In this document: piece after piece, positions 1 to 9,472 of the stretch
Numbering within the stretch: the first letter of the stretch is position 1
Layout: every line of letters starts with the position of its first letter
NCBI GenBank assembly: GCA_022825725.1
Contig: JAJDWE010000031.1
Coordinates: forward strand, 124,001 to 188,000
Length of the DNA: 64,000 nucleotides
Direction: 5' to 3'
Origin: Gemmatimonadota bacterium
GTDB lineage: Bacteria; Gemmatimonadota; Gemmatimonadetes; Palauibacterales; Palauibacteraceae
Program-made: the position numbers and the translations under genes
The notes under the pieces: generated by a model
Told to the model about the DNA's origin: nothing
Database searches by the model: none
The model's input: the letters and a program-made list of their open reading frames with translations, nothing else

Positions 1-1104
1 CCGGCTCCCATCGCCGAGCGGTGGCAGGACCCCGCTCTGCGCGAGCGCGGACAGCAGGCCGAGCGTCTTGAGAAACACCGTCTTTCCCCCCGCGTTCGGG
101 CCCGAAACGAGGAGGACGCGCTCGCCCGCCGAGAGATCGAGGTCGAAGGGGACCGCTGCGCCGGCATCGAGGACGAGAAGAGGATGACGCGCACCGCGGA
201 TGCGTATCCCCTCCGACGCCCCCTCGCTGAAGGCCGGGGGCGATGCGTCCATCTCGCCCGCAAAGAGCGCGCGGGCGCGAAGCGAATCCAGTTCCACGAG
301 GGCGGTGTACGAGACGGCGAGCTCCGACGCGCGGGCGCGCACGACAGAGGACAGGTCGCGCAGGATCCGGTCCACCTCGCGGGCCTCGCGGAGTTCCAGT
401 TCACGGATCTCGTTCATCGCCTCGATCGCGCGCGATGGCTCGACGAACAGGGTCCGGCGGCTGGCGGAAGCGTCGTGCACGAGACCGCCCGCGATTCCCT
501 TCCCCTCGCGGCGTACCGGGATGCAGTAGCGGCCGTTTCGGACGGTGACCGAGGCGTCGGGCACGCGAACGCGCTCCGGAAGCTCGCGGGCGTAGAGCGT
601 AAGCTCGTCGACGAGCCGGCCACGCCGCGTCGCGAGCGCGCGACGGATGCGCCCAAGTTCCGGAGAGGCCCCATCCGCGACCGCGCCCGTCGCATCGAAG
701 GTGCGCGCAATCCGTTTCTCGAGGGCCGCCTCACCCCACAACCGGCTCACATGCTCCGCCGGGAGGCCCTCGGGGTCGAGACGCGCGTCCAGTCGCCGCA
801 CGGCGCGTGCGACCGTCATGACCTGCGCGCATGCAAGCAACTGAGGCGGCTCCAGCGGCGCGTCTTCGATCGCGAGCCGCCGAAGGGCCCCGTCGAGGGG
901 CGCGATCGTGTCCAGCGCCCATCCATCTCCGCTCTCGATGAGCTCCCGAAGCTCATGCACGGCCGTCAGCGAGCGGACCGCGGAAGCCGCGTCCGCAAGC
1001 GGCCGGAGTCCGTGTACGGCAGCGCGGCCCGCTTCCGACACGGCGCGGTCGCCGATCGCCGCCAGTACACGGTCGAACTCGATGACTCGGAGCGCGTGAT
1101 CCAC
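1..1104 (-). CDS. mutS2: MutS2 family ATPase, N-terminal part (cut by window edge)
   Basis: Absent from the ORF track because it starts with GTG and runs off the window. The reverse strand from GTG at 1104 is open to base 1 (368 codons). The N-terminus (VDHALRVIEFDRVLAAIG) is MutS2-like. The P-loop SGPNAGGKT near residue 333 is the MutS-family Walker A, and that codon frame is exactly the frame of the GTG. MutS2 proteins are mismatch-repair-unrelated MutS paralogues that act on branched DNA or collided ribosomes. The rest of the ATPase and any Smr nuclease domain lie outside the window. The start is 5 bp after the HIT gene stop, so the two are probably co-transcribed. Confidence 0.88.
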   Translation of the reverse strand, partial: MDHALRVIEFDRVLAAIGDRAVSEAGRAAVHGLRPLADAASAVRSLTAVHELRELIESGDGWALDTIAPLDGALRRLAIEDAPLEPPQLLACAQVMTVARAVRRLDARLDPEGLPAEHVSRLWGEAALEKRIARTFDATGAVADGASPELGRIRRALATRRGRLVDELTLYARELPERVRVPDASVTVRNGRYCIPVRREGKGIAGGLVHDASASRRTLFVEPSRAIEAMNEIRELELREAREVDRILRDLSSVVRARASELAVSYTALVELDSLRARALFAGEMDASPPAFSEGASEGIRIRGARHPLLVLDAGAAVPFDLDLSAGERVLLVSGPNAGGKTVFLKTLGLLSALAQSGVLPPLGDGSR

Positions 1105-1109
1105 GGCGG

Positions 1110-1445
1110 CTACCCCGGCGGCCAACCCATGCGGCGGGCACCCAGCACGTGGAAGTGCAGGTGAGGCACGGCCTGGCCGCCGTCTTCGCCGACATTCGTG
1201 ACGACGCGGTATCCGTCCTCCAGCCCCTCCGAGTCGGCGACGGCTGCGCACGCGAGAAGGAGTTGCGTTCCGAGCGGCCCGTCCGACAGAGCCGAGAGGC
1301 TCGACACGTGCGCTCGCGGAATGACGAGCACATGCACCGGCGCCTGGGGTTCGAGATCCCGGAACGCCACCCAGCCGCTCGCCTCGGCAACCACGTCCGC
1401 CTCGATCGCCCCCGAAGCAATGCCGCAGAACACGCAGTCCGTCAT
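1110..1445 (-). CDS. HIT family nucleotide hydrolase
   Basis: A 111-residue histidine-triad protein of typical length. The N-terminal CVFCGI pair resembles the zinc site of many HIT proteins, and the active-site triad is HLHFH near residues 95-99. Family members hydrolyse nucleoside phosphoramidates or adenylylated substrates in the cytoplasm; the exact substrate cannot be told from sequence. Its ATG overlaps the rsmE stop (ATGA), and mutS2 follows 5 bp downstream, giving an rsmE-HIT-mutS2 operon. Confidence 0.9.
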   Translation of the reverse strand: MTDCVFCGIASGAIEADVVAEASGWVAFRDLEPQAPVHVLVIPRAHVSSLSALSDGPLGTQLLLACAAVADSEGLEDGYRVVTNVGEDGGQAVPHLHFHVLGARRMGWPPG

Positions 1446-2293
1446 GTCGACCTCTCGTCGTCCGCCTCGTTGTCGTCGTCCGCCTCGTCTTCGTCGTCCG
1501 CCAGCAGGGCCGCGGCCGCCGCGACGACGACCACTGCCGCCGTTTCGAACCTCAGTGTCGCCGAGCTCAGGGAAACGAGCCTGAAGCCCGCTTCCAGGCA
1601 GCGACGCCGCTCCGGACCCGTCAGGCCGCCCTCCGGCCCGACCGCGACGGTCAGCGGGCGCCCGGCACCTCCCCCCTCCGAGCCATGGGCGATCGCGTCA
1701 CCGAGCCGTTGTCGCCCCTCCGCGTCCGCGAGCCACCCTTCCCCCTCATGGCGCCCGAAGGCCTCCTCCGGTTTCACGGGGCCCTCCAGCCGAGGGAGCC
1801 AACCTCGGCCCGATTGCTTCAGCGCGGCCCTGGCGCGGCCCTCCGCCCGCCGCAAAAAGCCCTCGGCGCGACCGGCATCGGCCACGGAGCGCGACCGCTC
1901 CCACTCGATCCACGTGATCGTGGCGGCGCCGAGTTCCACGACTTTCTCCACGAGCCACAGGGAGCGATCGCGATTCGCCACGGGAGCCCAGAGGTGAAGC
2001 GGGAGTGCGGGTACCGGTGGGCGCGGAGCGAGCAGCCGACAGCTTGCGCCGCGCCGGTCCAGTGTAACGAGTTCCGCCTCCCAGCGGAGCCCGGCGCCGT
2101 CGATGACCTCGAGACGCCGGCCGGGGCGGATCCGAGCGGCACGGAGATGGCCCGCCTCGTCGCTCGCGAGCTCGGCCCGCGCGCCGGCTGCCAGGCCCGC
2201 AAGACCGTCGGCGAAGAACGTCTGATCGCTCACGAGGGGCAACGTATCCGCCGCTGGCGGACCATCGCCACCAGCCCTCGCGCGCTTCGCCAT
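1442..2293 (-). CDS. rsmE: 16S rRNA m3U1498 methyltransferase RsmE
   Basis: A 283-residue SPOUT methyltransferase that would methylate N3 of U1498 in 16S rRNA using SAM. Family signatures are the C-terminal knot motif [12 protein letters not shown], followed by [11 protein letters not shown]. The N-terminal PUA-like part is recognisable but has an extra segment of about 20 residues before it. The extreme C-terminus is an acidic tail ([15 protein letters not shown]) encoded by an 18-bp tandem repeat, unusual for RsmE. It is the first gene of the operon with the HIT gene and is divergent from tkt. Confidence 0.9.
   Translation of the reverse strand: MAKRARAGGDGPPAADTLPLVSDQTFFADGLAGLAAGARAELASDEAGHLRAARIRPGRRLEVIDGAGLRWEAELVTLDRRGASCRLLAPRPPVPALPLHLWAPVANRDRSLWLVEKVVELGAATITWIEWERSRSVADAGRAEGFLRRAEGRARAALKQSGRGWLPRLEGPVKPEEAFGRHEGEGWLADAEGRQRLGDAIAHGSEGGGAGRPLTVAVGPEGGLTGPERRRCLEAGFRLVSLSSATLRFETAAVVVVAAAAALLADDEDEADDDNEADDERST
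1455..1505 (-). repeat. 18-bp tandem repeat encoding the acidic RsmE tail
   Basis: Nearly three copies of an 18-bp unit whose plus-strand core is TCGTCGTCCGCCTCG begin at 1455, 1473 and 1491. They lie inside the 3' end of rsmE and encode alternating Asp/Glu/Ala. The unit length is a multiple of three, so copy-number change would alter the tail length without shifting the frame. Confidence 0.8.
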
Positions 2294-2432
2294 GGAGCCT
2301 TTTCCGGCGGCGCCTCGAACCCTTATGTTCGCTCCGCCGAAGCGGCCCGCCCATCACGAGTTGTCTCGCGTGGCCTCCGGCTTCCCGGCGTTGGGCCAGT
2401 CAAGGGCGATTCAAACTCGCGCGAGGGGGCGA

Positions 2433-4493
2433 TTGAACGAGACAAGGACCGCCGAAGCCGTCTACGGGTCCGCTGCTCCGAGCACGGATCCTCTCGTAGA
2501 ATCCCAGTCCATCGACACGATCCGCACGCTCGCCATGGACGCCGTCCAGCGAGCTGGCTCCGGGCATCCCGGTACCGCGATGGCGCTCGCCCCCGTGGCG
2601 TACACCCTCTGGATGCGCCACATGCGGTACAGCCCGCGAGACCCCGCCTGGTTCGGCCGGGACCGGTTCGTGCTCTCCGCCGGTCACGCGGCGATCCTCC
2701 AGTACGCCGCTCTCCACCTCACCGGGTTCGACCTGCCCCTGGAGGAGATCCGCAATTTCCGGCGAGCGGGGAGCTGCACGGCGGGGCACCCCGAGTACGG
2801 CCACGTCGCGGGCGTCGAGACGACGACCGGTCCCCTGGGCCAGGGCGTCGCCAACTCCGTGGGGATGGCGATCGCCGAGGCGCATCTCGCGGCGGTGTTC
2901 AATCGGCCGGGCCACTTGATCGTCGATCACCGGACATACGTCATCTGCAGCGACGGCGACCTCATGGAGGGCGTCTCCTACGAAGCCGCCTCGCTGGCCG
3001 GACACCTGGGACTCGGCAAGCTCGTCTGGCTCTACGACGACAACGGGATCACGATCGATGGCGACGTCGACCTCGCCTTTTCCGAGGACGTGCGCGGGCG
3101 ATTCGAGGCTTTGGGGTGGCACGTGCAGTCCGTCGGGGACGCGAACGACCTGGCGGCGCTCGACGCGGCGCTCGAAGGCGCGCGGAGCGTGGAGGACCGC
3201 CCGTCCCTGATCATCGTCCGCTCGCACATCGGCTACGGCGCCCCCAACAAGCAGGACACGGCCGCCGCGCACGGCGCGCCGCTGGGCGAGGAGGAGGTCC
3301 GGCTCACCAAGGCCGTGTACGGCTGGCCGACCGAGCCGCCGTTCCTCGTGCCGGACGCCGTCCGGAGCCACATGGGTCGGCAGGTCGGACGCGGCGAAGC
3401 GCTCGCCGCGGAATGGAGGGAGCGCTTCGAACAATACCGCGCGGAGCACCCGAAGCTTGCGACGGAACTCGAACGCCGCATCCGGTCGGAGCTGCCGGCG
3501 GCGTGGGATGAGGAACTGCCGGATTTCGGCCCCGACGACGATCCGATCGCTACGAGGGCCGCCTCCGGCCGGGCTCTCACCGCGCTCGCGCCCCGCCTCC
3601 CCGAACTCATCGGCGGAAGCGCCGACCTGTCGGGCTCGAACAACACGTTGATCGATTCACCGAACTTCTCCACGGACGCGCCCGAAGGCCGCAACCTCCG
3701 GTGGGGCATCCGCGAGCACGCGATGGCTTCCATCGCGAACGGACTTGTCCTCCACGGAGGCATCCGGCCATACATCGCCACCTTCTTCACGTTCACGGAC
3801 TACGCCCGGCCTTCGATGCGGCTCGCCGCCCTGATGGGACTGCCCAACATCTACGTGATGACGCACGACTCCATCGGCCTCGGGGCCGACGGGCCGACGC
3901 ACCAGCCGATCGAGCACCTCGCCTCCTTCCGGGCGATGCCCGGCGTCGTCGTGCTGCGGCCCGCCGACCCGGAGGAGACCGTTCAGGCGTGGCGCGTGGC
4001 GATCGAGCGATGCTCGGGGCCCACGATTCTCGTGCTCACGCGCCAGAAGGTTCCCCATCTCGCCCGCTCCGCCGGCGCTGCCCGCGAGGGGGTGGGGCGC
4101 GGCGCCTACGTCCTCAGACCGGAGCCGGGCCCCCTTCAGGTCGTCCTCCTCGGGACCGGTTCGGAACTGCAGGTGGCGGTCGAAGCGGCGGACGCCCTCG
4201 AGGCCCGCGGCGTATCCGCGCGCGTGGTCTCGTTTCCGAGTTGGGAACTGTTCCGCGCACAGCCGCCGGCCTACCGGCAAGAGGTCCTTCCCCCCGGGAT
4301 TCCGAGGGTCGCGATCGAAGCCGGGGCCACCCTCGGGTGGACGGAATGGGTCGGACGGAACGGCGCCGTCATCGGCATCGACCGCTTCGGACAGTCCGCG
4401 TCGGCGGCGGATAACTTCGCCCGCTTCGGATTCACCGCGGAGGCCCTCGTCGCGCAGGTTCTGGAGGCGCTCGCGGCGGAGCGACCGGCGTGA
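2433..4493 (+). CDS. tkt: Transketolase
   Basis: Thiamine-diphosphate enzyme transferring two-carbon ketol units between pentose phosphates and aldoses. The N-terminal domain has [21 protein letters not shown] and the ThDP/Mg motif [18 protein letters not shown]...DDN. The central pyrimidine domain has [18 protein letters not shown] and [17 protein letters not shown], and a C-terminal domain follows. The ORF is open back to an ATG at 2292, but that would overlap the divergent rsmE start. I favour TTG at 2433 (686 aa), behind AGGGGG with a rather short spacing. It overlaps rpiB by GTGA and forms a pentose-phosphate operon with rpiB and tal. Confidence 0.9.
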   Translation: MNETRTAEAVYGSAAPSTDPLVESQSIDTIRTLAMDAVQRAGSGHPGTAMALAPVAYTLWMRHMRYSPRDPAWFGRDRFVLSAGHAAILQYAALHLTGFDLPLEEIRNFRRAGSCTAGHPEYGHVAGVETTTGPLGQGVANSVGMAIAEAHLAAVFNRPGHLIVDHRTYVICSDGDLMEGVSYEAASLAGHLGLGKLVWLYDDNGITIDGDVDLAFSEDVRGRFEALGWHVQSVGDANDLAALDAALEGARSVEDRPSLIIVRSHIGYGAPNKQDTAAAHGAPLGEEEVRLTKAVYGWPTEPPFLVPDAVRSHMGRQVGRGEALAAEWRERFEQYRAEHPKLATELERRIRSELPAAWDEELPDFGPDDDPIATRAASGRALTALAPRLPELIGGSADLSGSNNTLIDSPNFSTDAPEGRNLRWGIREHAMASIANGLVLHGGIRPYIATFFTFTDYARPSMRLAALMGLPNIYVMTHDSIGLGADGPTHQPIEHLASFRAMPGVVVLRPADPEETVQAWRVAIERCSGPTILVLTRQKVPHLARSAGAAREGVGRGAYVLRPEPGPLQVVLLGTGSELQVAVEAADALEARGVSARVVSFPSWELFRAQPPAYRQEVLPPGIPRVAIEAGATLGWTEWVGRNGAVIGIDRFGQSASAADNFARFGFTAEALVAQVLEALAAERPA

Positions 4494-4951
4494 AGCTCGC
4501 GGTCGGGGCGGATCACGCGGGCGTAGGCTACAAGGATATTCTCGCCGCGGAGCTTCGCGATGCGGGCCACGAAGTCGTCGACGTCGGCACGCACGGGACG
4601 GACTCCGTCGACTACCCCGACTTCGCCTTCGCCGTCGCCGAGCGGGTGGCTCGCGGCGACGTGGAGCGGGGGATCGTCATCTGCGGATCCGCCGTCGGCG
4701 TGTGTATCGCTGCAAACAAGGTGCCGGGGGTACGGGCGGGCGTCTGCCACGACACGTATTCGGCGGCGCAGGGCGTCGATCACGACGACATGAACGTCCT
4801 CTGCATGGGGGAGCGCGTGATCGGGATCGCCCTCGCCCGCGCGATCGCGGACGCGTTCCTGGCCGCGGATTTTTCGGCTGACCCGAGGCATCGACGCCGG
4901 CTCGGAAAGGTATTGGACATCGAAGCCCGACACCTGAGGTCGGGCACCTGA
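4490..4951 (+). CDS. rpiB: Ribose-5-phosphate isomerase B
   Basis: A 153-residue RpiB/LacAB-family sugar-phosphate isomerase interconverting ribose 5-phosphate and ribulose 5-phosphate. Visible motifs are [12 protein letters not shown] at the N-terminus, DYPDFA, and [20 protein letters not shown], the phosphate-binding and catalytic loop. The usual GTGIG loop here reads GSAVG. The start codon is GTG overlapping the transketolase stop, implying translational coupling. tal follows after 25 bp. Confidence 0.9.
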   Translation: MKLAVGADHAGVGYKDILAAELRDAGHEVVDVGTHGTDSVDYPDFAFAVAERVARGDVERGIVICGSAVGVCIAANKVPGVRAGVCHDTYSAAQGVDHDDMNVLCMGERVIGIALARAIADAFLAADFSADPRHRRRLGKVLDIEARHLRSGT

Positions 4952-4976
4952 GACACATGATGGGGAGGGGAGAGAG

Positions 4977-6128
4977 ATGAGCGCGCTGCTTCAGCTTCAG
5001 GAGCACGGCCAGAGCTATTGGCTCGACAACCTGACGCGCGGGATGCTGGTCGACGGAGGGCTGGCTCGCCGGGTCGAGACGGAAGGCTTGAGGGGGGTCA
5101 CCTCGAACCCCGCCATCTTCCACAACGCCATCACCGGCAGCGCGCAGTACGATGAGGACATCGCTCGCTTCACCGCCCGGGGTCTCGGCGTCGATGAGGT
5201 CTACGACCGGCTCACGATCGCGGACGTCCAGGGCGCGTGCGATGTCCTGCGGGGGGTGTGGGAGAGTTCCGGAGGGGTCGACGGGTACGTCTCCCTCGAG
5301 GTTTCGCCCCACTTGGCGAACGATACGGAGGGCACGGTGCGGGAGGCCCGCCGCCTTCACGATGAGGTGGCCCGCGAGAACGTCCTCATCAAGATCCCCG
5401 GGACGCCGGCCGGCGTCCCGGCGATCCGGCAGGCGCTGTTCGAGGGCGTGAACGTGAACGTGACCCTCCTCTTCTCCATCGCCGCGTACGAGGCGGTCGC
5501 GGACGCGCACACGGCGGCGCTGGAGCAGCGGATCGAAGCGGGCCGTCCCGTCGACGACGTCGCCTCGGTGGCCAGTTTCTTCGTGAGCCGGATCGATGCG
5601 CTGACCGACCGGAAGCTCGACGCCCTGGCCGATGCCGCGGAGGGCGACTCCGCTCGCGTTGAGGCCTTGCTCGGCAAGGCCGCGATCGCCAACGCGACAC
5701 TCGCCTACCTCGGCTTCCAGCAGCGGCTGGCCACGGATCGCTGGGCCCGCCTCGCACGGCTCGGTGCCCGTCCGCAACGCATGCTCTGGGCGAGCACGAG
5801 CACGAAGAACCCTGCGTATTCCGACGTGATGTATGTCGAGCCGCTCATCGGCGACCTGACCGTCAACACGCTGCCGGAGAAGACGATCGACGCCTTCAGG
5901 GATCACGGACGCGCAGCCGGCACCCTGACCGAGGGAGTCGACGACGCCCGTTGCACGATGGCGGAGTTGGCGGCCGTCGGGATCGAGTTGGACGAGGTCA
6001 CGGACCAGCTTCTGGCAGAGGGCGTCGAGAAGTTCGCCGTCCCCTTCGATCAACTCCTCGCGAGCCTCGCGGAGCGGATGGCACGGCAACCGGCCGCAGC
6101 CGTGGCGTCGGGGTCGGCTACGCCGTAA
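4977..6128 (+). CDS. tal: Transaldolase
   Basis: A 383-residue transaldolase that transfers a dihydroxyacetone unit in the non-oxidative pentose phosphate pathway. The N-terminus contains GVTSNPAIFHNAI, and the Schiff-base lysine lies in VLIKIPGTPAGVPAI (about K139). WASTSTKNPAYSDVMYVE is the conserved phosphate-binding region. The length and the long form resemble actinobacterial-type Tal rather than the short Fsa type. A strong Shine-Dalgarno (AGGGGAGAG) precedes the ATG. The 3' end overlaps the convergent dnaJ by 11 bp, so there is no room for a dedicated terminator. Confidence 0.92.
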   Translation: MSALLQLQEHGQSYWLDNLTRGMLVDGGLARRVETEGLRGVTSNPAIFHNAITGSAQYDEDIARFTARGLGVDEVYDRLTIADVQGACDVLRGVWESSGGVDGYVSLEVSPHLANDTEGTVREARRLHDEVARENVLIKIPGTPAGVPAIRQALFEGVNVNVTLLFSIAAYEAVADAHTAALEQRIEAGRPVDDVASVASFFVSRIDALTDRKLDALADAAEGDSARVEALLGKAAIANATLAYLGFQQRLATDRWARLARLGARPQRMLWASTSTKNPAYSDVMYVEPLIGDLTVNTLPEKTIDAFRDHGRAAGTLTEGVDDARCTMAELAAVGIELDEVTDQLLAEGVEKFAVPFDQLLASLAERMARQPAAAVASGSATP

Positions 6129-7281
6129 ACGCCGCCTTTACTCGCTCCCAGAAGCTCGGATCCTCGCCCCGGCGCGGCTCGGGCGGCGCATCTTCGACCT
6201 CTCGCAGCGACTCCAAGAGGTCGCGCTGACGGCGGGACAGTTCGCTCGGCGTCCAGGTGTGTACCCGCACCAACTGGTCCCCGTTGCCCGCGGCCCGCAA
6301 ACGCGGCATCCCCTGGCCACGAAGCCTCAGGACCTGCCCCGCCTGGATCCCGGCGGGCACCTTCAAGCGGGCCTGCCCGAGGATCGTCGGCACGTCGAGT
6401 TCGTCGCCCAGCGCCGCCTGCGAGAAGGTGATGGGCAGGTCGAGGACGAGGTCATCGCCCCTGCGCTCGAAGCGGTCGTGGGGCTCGACCTCCACCTGCA
6501 CGATGAGGTCCCCCGGCGGTCCGCCGCGCGGCCCCGCATTGCCGCGCCCGCGCAGCTTCAGGTAGTCGTCGGACGAAATCCCCGCAGGAATCTCGATGTC
6601 GACGGACCGGTCGACCCGCACGCGCCCGGTTCGCCCGCAGTCGCGGCATTCATCCGCGATCCAGGTGCCCTCGCCGCCGCAGGCGGAGCAGGGACGCACC
6701 GAGACGAACTGTCCCAGCATCGAGCGTTGGACCATGCGAATCTCGCCCGTGCCCTGGCACGTCCCGCACGTGGAGGCCGTGCTCCCCGGTTCGGCGCCCG
6801 TCCCATCGCAGCGCTCGCACCGATCCAGGGCGGAGACGCGGAGGGAGCGCCGGGCCCCCTCGGCCGCCTCTTCCAGCGTGATCGTGACGGCGACCTTGAG
6901 GGTGGAGCCGCGGCGCGGCTGGTTCGGCGACCGCGCATCTCCGAAGAGGTCGCCGAAGCCGCCTCCCCCGAAACCGGCCCCGCCGAACTCCCGCATGAAC
7001 ACGTCGAACGCGTCCGAGAAGTTGTTGAACCCCGAGAACGGCGCCTCGCCTCCGCCGCCGCGCCGTACGCCGGCCTCGCCGTATTGATCGTACAGCTCCC
7101 GCTTCCCCGGGTCGCGGAGCACTTCCCACGCCTCCGTCACCTCCTTGAACCGCTCCTCCGCGTCGGACGCGGAATTGCGGTCTGGATGGTATTCCATGGC
7201 GAGACGGCGGTACGCCTTCTTCAGTTCGTCCGCATCCGCATCGCGGGAGACGCCGAGCAGATCGTAGTAGTCGCGGTTCAC
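6118..7281 (-). CDS. dnaJ: Chaperone DnaJ
   Basis: A full-length Hsp40 of 387 residues that stimulates DnaK ATPase and binds unfolded polypeptides. It has a J-domain with HPD (YHPDRN, about residues 32-37), a Gly/Phe-rich linker (SGFNNFSDAF...GGGGFGDLF), and four CxxCxGxG-type zinc repeats (CERCDGTG, CGTCQGTG, CSACGGEG, CRDCGRTG). Client-binding beta domains follow. It overlaps the end of hrcA by ATGA, so HrcA and DnaJ are made from one message. No grpE or dnaK is in the window. Confidence 0.95.
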   Translation of the reverse strand: MNRDYYDLLGVSRDADADELKKAYRRLAMEYHPDRNSASDAEERFKEVTEAWEVLRDPGKRELYDQYGEAGVRRGGGGEAPFSGFNNFSDAFDVFMREFGGAGFGGGGFGDLFGDARSPNQPRRGSTLKVAVTITLEEAAEGARRSLRVSALDRCERCDGTGAEPGSTASTCGTCQGTGEIRMVQRSMLGQFVSVRPCSACGGEGTWIADECRDCGRTGRVRVDRSVDIEIPAGISSDDYLKLRGRGNAGPRGGPPGDLIVQVEVEPHDRFERRGDDLVLDLPITFSQAALGDELDVPTILGQARLKVPAGIQAGQVLRLRGQGMPRLRAAGNGDQLVRVHTWTPSELSRRQRDLLESLREVEDAPPEPRRGEDPSFWERVKAAFTA

Positions 7282-8321
7282 GGAGTCAGCCGCGTGAGAA
7301 GATCGGAGGTCCAGTCGACGATGGAGACGACCTTGTCGTACGGCATGCGGGTCGGCCCGATCACGCCGACCGTGCCCTGCAGACTGCCGACGGCATAGTT
7401 GGCCGTGACGATGGTCAGGTCATCGAGTTCGGGCTGGCCGTGCTCGGCGCCGATCGTGACGTGAGGGCCATCCGAGCTGCCGCGATCCCCCAGCACCGAG
7501 GCAAGCAACTCCCGGCGCTCCGTGAGGAGCAGGAGTTCGCGCAGCCGTTGGCTCGTCGTGAATTCCGGCTGCTCGGTCAGCGCCGCGGCGCTCCCGAGGT
7601 GGATCTCGCGCTCGCGGCGGGCCCACTCGAAGATATCCGGACCGCTGTGCACGAAGATGTTCATCAACTCCTGTGCGCCGCGGTTGTGGAAACTCAGATC
7701 GCCGAGTCGCTCGCGCAGCGTCGCCTGGATCTCGGAGATGGCGCTGCCCGCCAACCGCTCGTTCAGCGCCTGCGACACCGCCTGGAGCGTCGCCCGCGGC
7801 ACCCGCGCCGTCACGTCCACGTACACGGTGCGAACCACGCCGGACTCGATCGTGAACACGAGGAGCACCTTCTCGCTCGATAGCGGCACGAGTTCGAGAC
7901 GCTCAAGCGTGGCCGTGGCGAGCGTCGGACCCACCGCGAGGCCGAGTTCTCCCGTCAGGAGGCTGAGGACGCGTGCCGCCTTGCCCATGAGATCCTCGAC
8001 GCCGCCGGTGTCGGCGTCCCCCAACTCGCGTTCGATCTTCGCCCGGTCCCGCTTCCGGATGCTGCCCCATCGCATGAGCGCATCGACGTAGTACCGGTAG
8101 GCGAGGTCCGTGGGAAGCCGTCCGGCGGAGGTGTAGGGGTGGGTGAGCAGACCCTTGCTCTCGAGGTCCGCCATCGTGTTTCGGATCGTCGCGGGCGACA
8201 CGCCGAGCGCGTACTCCTTCCCGATCCTTCGCGAGCCGGCCGGGGCGGCCGTGCGGACGAAGGAGTCGATGACCGCGGCGAGGACGGCCCGTTCGCGCTC
8301 TGTCAGTGTTGGCAGGGTCAT
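7278..8321 (-). CDS. hrcA: Heat-inducible transcription repressor HrcA
   Basis: A 347-residue HrcA repressor that normally binds CIRCE inverted repeats ahead of groES/groEL and dnaK operons. The N-terminal winged helix has LTERERAVLAAVIDSFV, SPATIRNTMADLE and HPYTSAGRLPTD; the GAF-like dimerisation domain follows. It overlaps hemW upstream (ATGA) and dnaJ downstream (ATGA). I found no CIRCE sequence (TTAGCACTC-N9-GAGTGCTAA) near this operon, so autoregulation is not evident here. Confidence 0.93.
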   Translation of the reverse strand: MTLPTLTERERAVLAAVIDSFVRTAAPAGSRRIGKEYALGVSPATIRNTMADLESKGLLTHPYTSAGRLPTDLAYRYYVDALMRWGSIRKRDRAKIERELGDADTGGVEDLMGKAARVLSLLTGELGLAVGPTLATATLERLELVPLSSEKVLLVFTIESGVVRTVYVDVTARVPRATLQAVSQALNERLAGSAISEIQATLRERLGDLSFHNRGAQELMNIFVHSGPDIFEWARREREIHLGSAAALTEQPEFTTSQRLRELLLLTERRELLASVLGDRGSSDGPHVTIGAEHGQPELDDLTIVTANYAVGSLQGTVGVIGPTRMPYDKVVSIVDWTSDLLTRLTP

Positions 8322-9472
8322 GCTCTCTCAGCCCCGGCGAGTTCGGCGGCGATCGCATCCAGGCGGAGCCAGCCTTCGATCGTTGCCATCCAGCGTCCGT
8401 TCCGCTCCTCCAGCCACCCGGCGTCGGCCCAATCGTCGAGGCGGAGGCCGTCCGACGAGACCTTCCGCACGAAATCGGGCGTCAATCCGCGATTCGTACG
8501 AAGGCCCAGCCAGATCCGTTCCAGCTCCTCCTCTTCGGGCCCCACGCTTTCCCAGCCTTCGAGCGGGCCCCGGCCCGTCTGTAGCGCGCGTTCATACCGG
8601 TCCCAGCGAAAGACGTTCCAGCTGCGGATCGGTGGAAGAAATCCATGCGCGGACGGGCCGAGGGCAAGATACGATGTTCGGTTCCAGTACGACCAGTTGT
8701 GGCGGCACTGCGCTCCCGGCCGGGCGAAGTTGGACACCTCGTACTGCTCATACCCGGCCGCGCGCAGGTCGCGCGACAGGAGTCGGTATTCGTCGGCGTA
8801 GCGCTCCTCGTCCGGCGCTCCCACCCGGCCCAGGCGAATCCATTCGGCCAACGGCGTGCGAGGTTCCACGGTGAGACCGTAGAGACTCAGGTGAGACACG
8901 TCGAGGGCAGCCGCCGCCTCCACCTCCGCCCCGAGATCCCGCTTCACTTCCGGGGGCAGGCCGAAGATGAGATCCACGCTCACACGTTCGAATCCGGCAT
9001 CCATCGCCTCCGTGACGGCCTCCGTGGCCCGGCGCCGGTCGTGAAGCCGACCCAGCCAGGTCAGGACGGCATCGTCCAGAGCCTGCACGCCGAGACTCAG
9101 CCGGTTTACGCCCGTCGCCCGCCAGCTGGAACCGAGATGCGCATCGAAGGACGCCGGGTTCGCCTCGGCCGTCCATTCCGTGTGCGCGGGGTCGATTCGG
9201 AACCAGGCGGAGATTCGCGAGGCCAGTCCCTCCATCCCGGCGGGCCCCATGAGTGAAGGCGTCCCGCCTCCCACGAAGATCGTGTCGAGCGTGTCTCCCG
9301 GATCCCATCCGTTGCGCTCGAACCACCAGGCGAGTTCGACCTCGATCGCCGCGAGCCAGCGGGAGACCGGCGGATCCGACGCGCGCTGGACGGAGAAATC
9401 GCAGTAGTGGCAGCGATGCGCGCAGAACGGGAAGTGCACATACAGGGAGCGTGGCGGGCACTCGGCGGACAT
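8318..9472 (-). CDS. hemW: Radical SAM heme chaperone HemW
   Basis: A 384-residue radical SAM protein of the HemW/HemN-like family, implicated in heme delivery rather than true coproporphyrinogen oxidation. It has the iron-sulfur motif CAHRCHYC, FVGGGTPSL, and the C-terminal HemN region ending in a winged-helix-like tail. The track ORF starts at 9532, but the sensible start is ATG at 9472 (MSAECPPRSLYVHFPFC). That ATG shares a base with the dprA stop (TGATG), and the residues upstream of it belong to dprA in another frame. Confidence 0.92.
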   Translation of the reverse strand: MSAECPPRSLYVHFPFCAHRCHYCDFSVQRASDPPVSRWLAAIEVELAWWFERNGWDPGDTLDTIFVGGGTPSLMGPAGMEGLASRISAWFRIDPAHTEWTAEANPASFDAHLGSSWRATGVNRLSLGVQALDDAVLTWLGRLHDRRRATEAVTEAMDAGFERVSVDLIFGLPPEVKRDLGAEVEAAAALDVSHLSLYGLTVEPRTPLAEWIRLGRVGAPDEERYADEYRLLSRDLRAAGYEQYEVSNFARPGAQCRHNWSYWNRTSYLALGPSAHGFLPPIRSWNVFRWDRYERALQTGRGPLEGWESVGPEEEELERIWLGLRTNRGLTPDFVRKVSSDGLRLDDWADAGWLEERNGRWMATIEGWLRLDAIAAELAGAERA

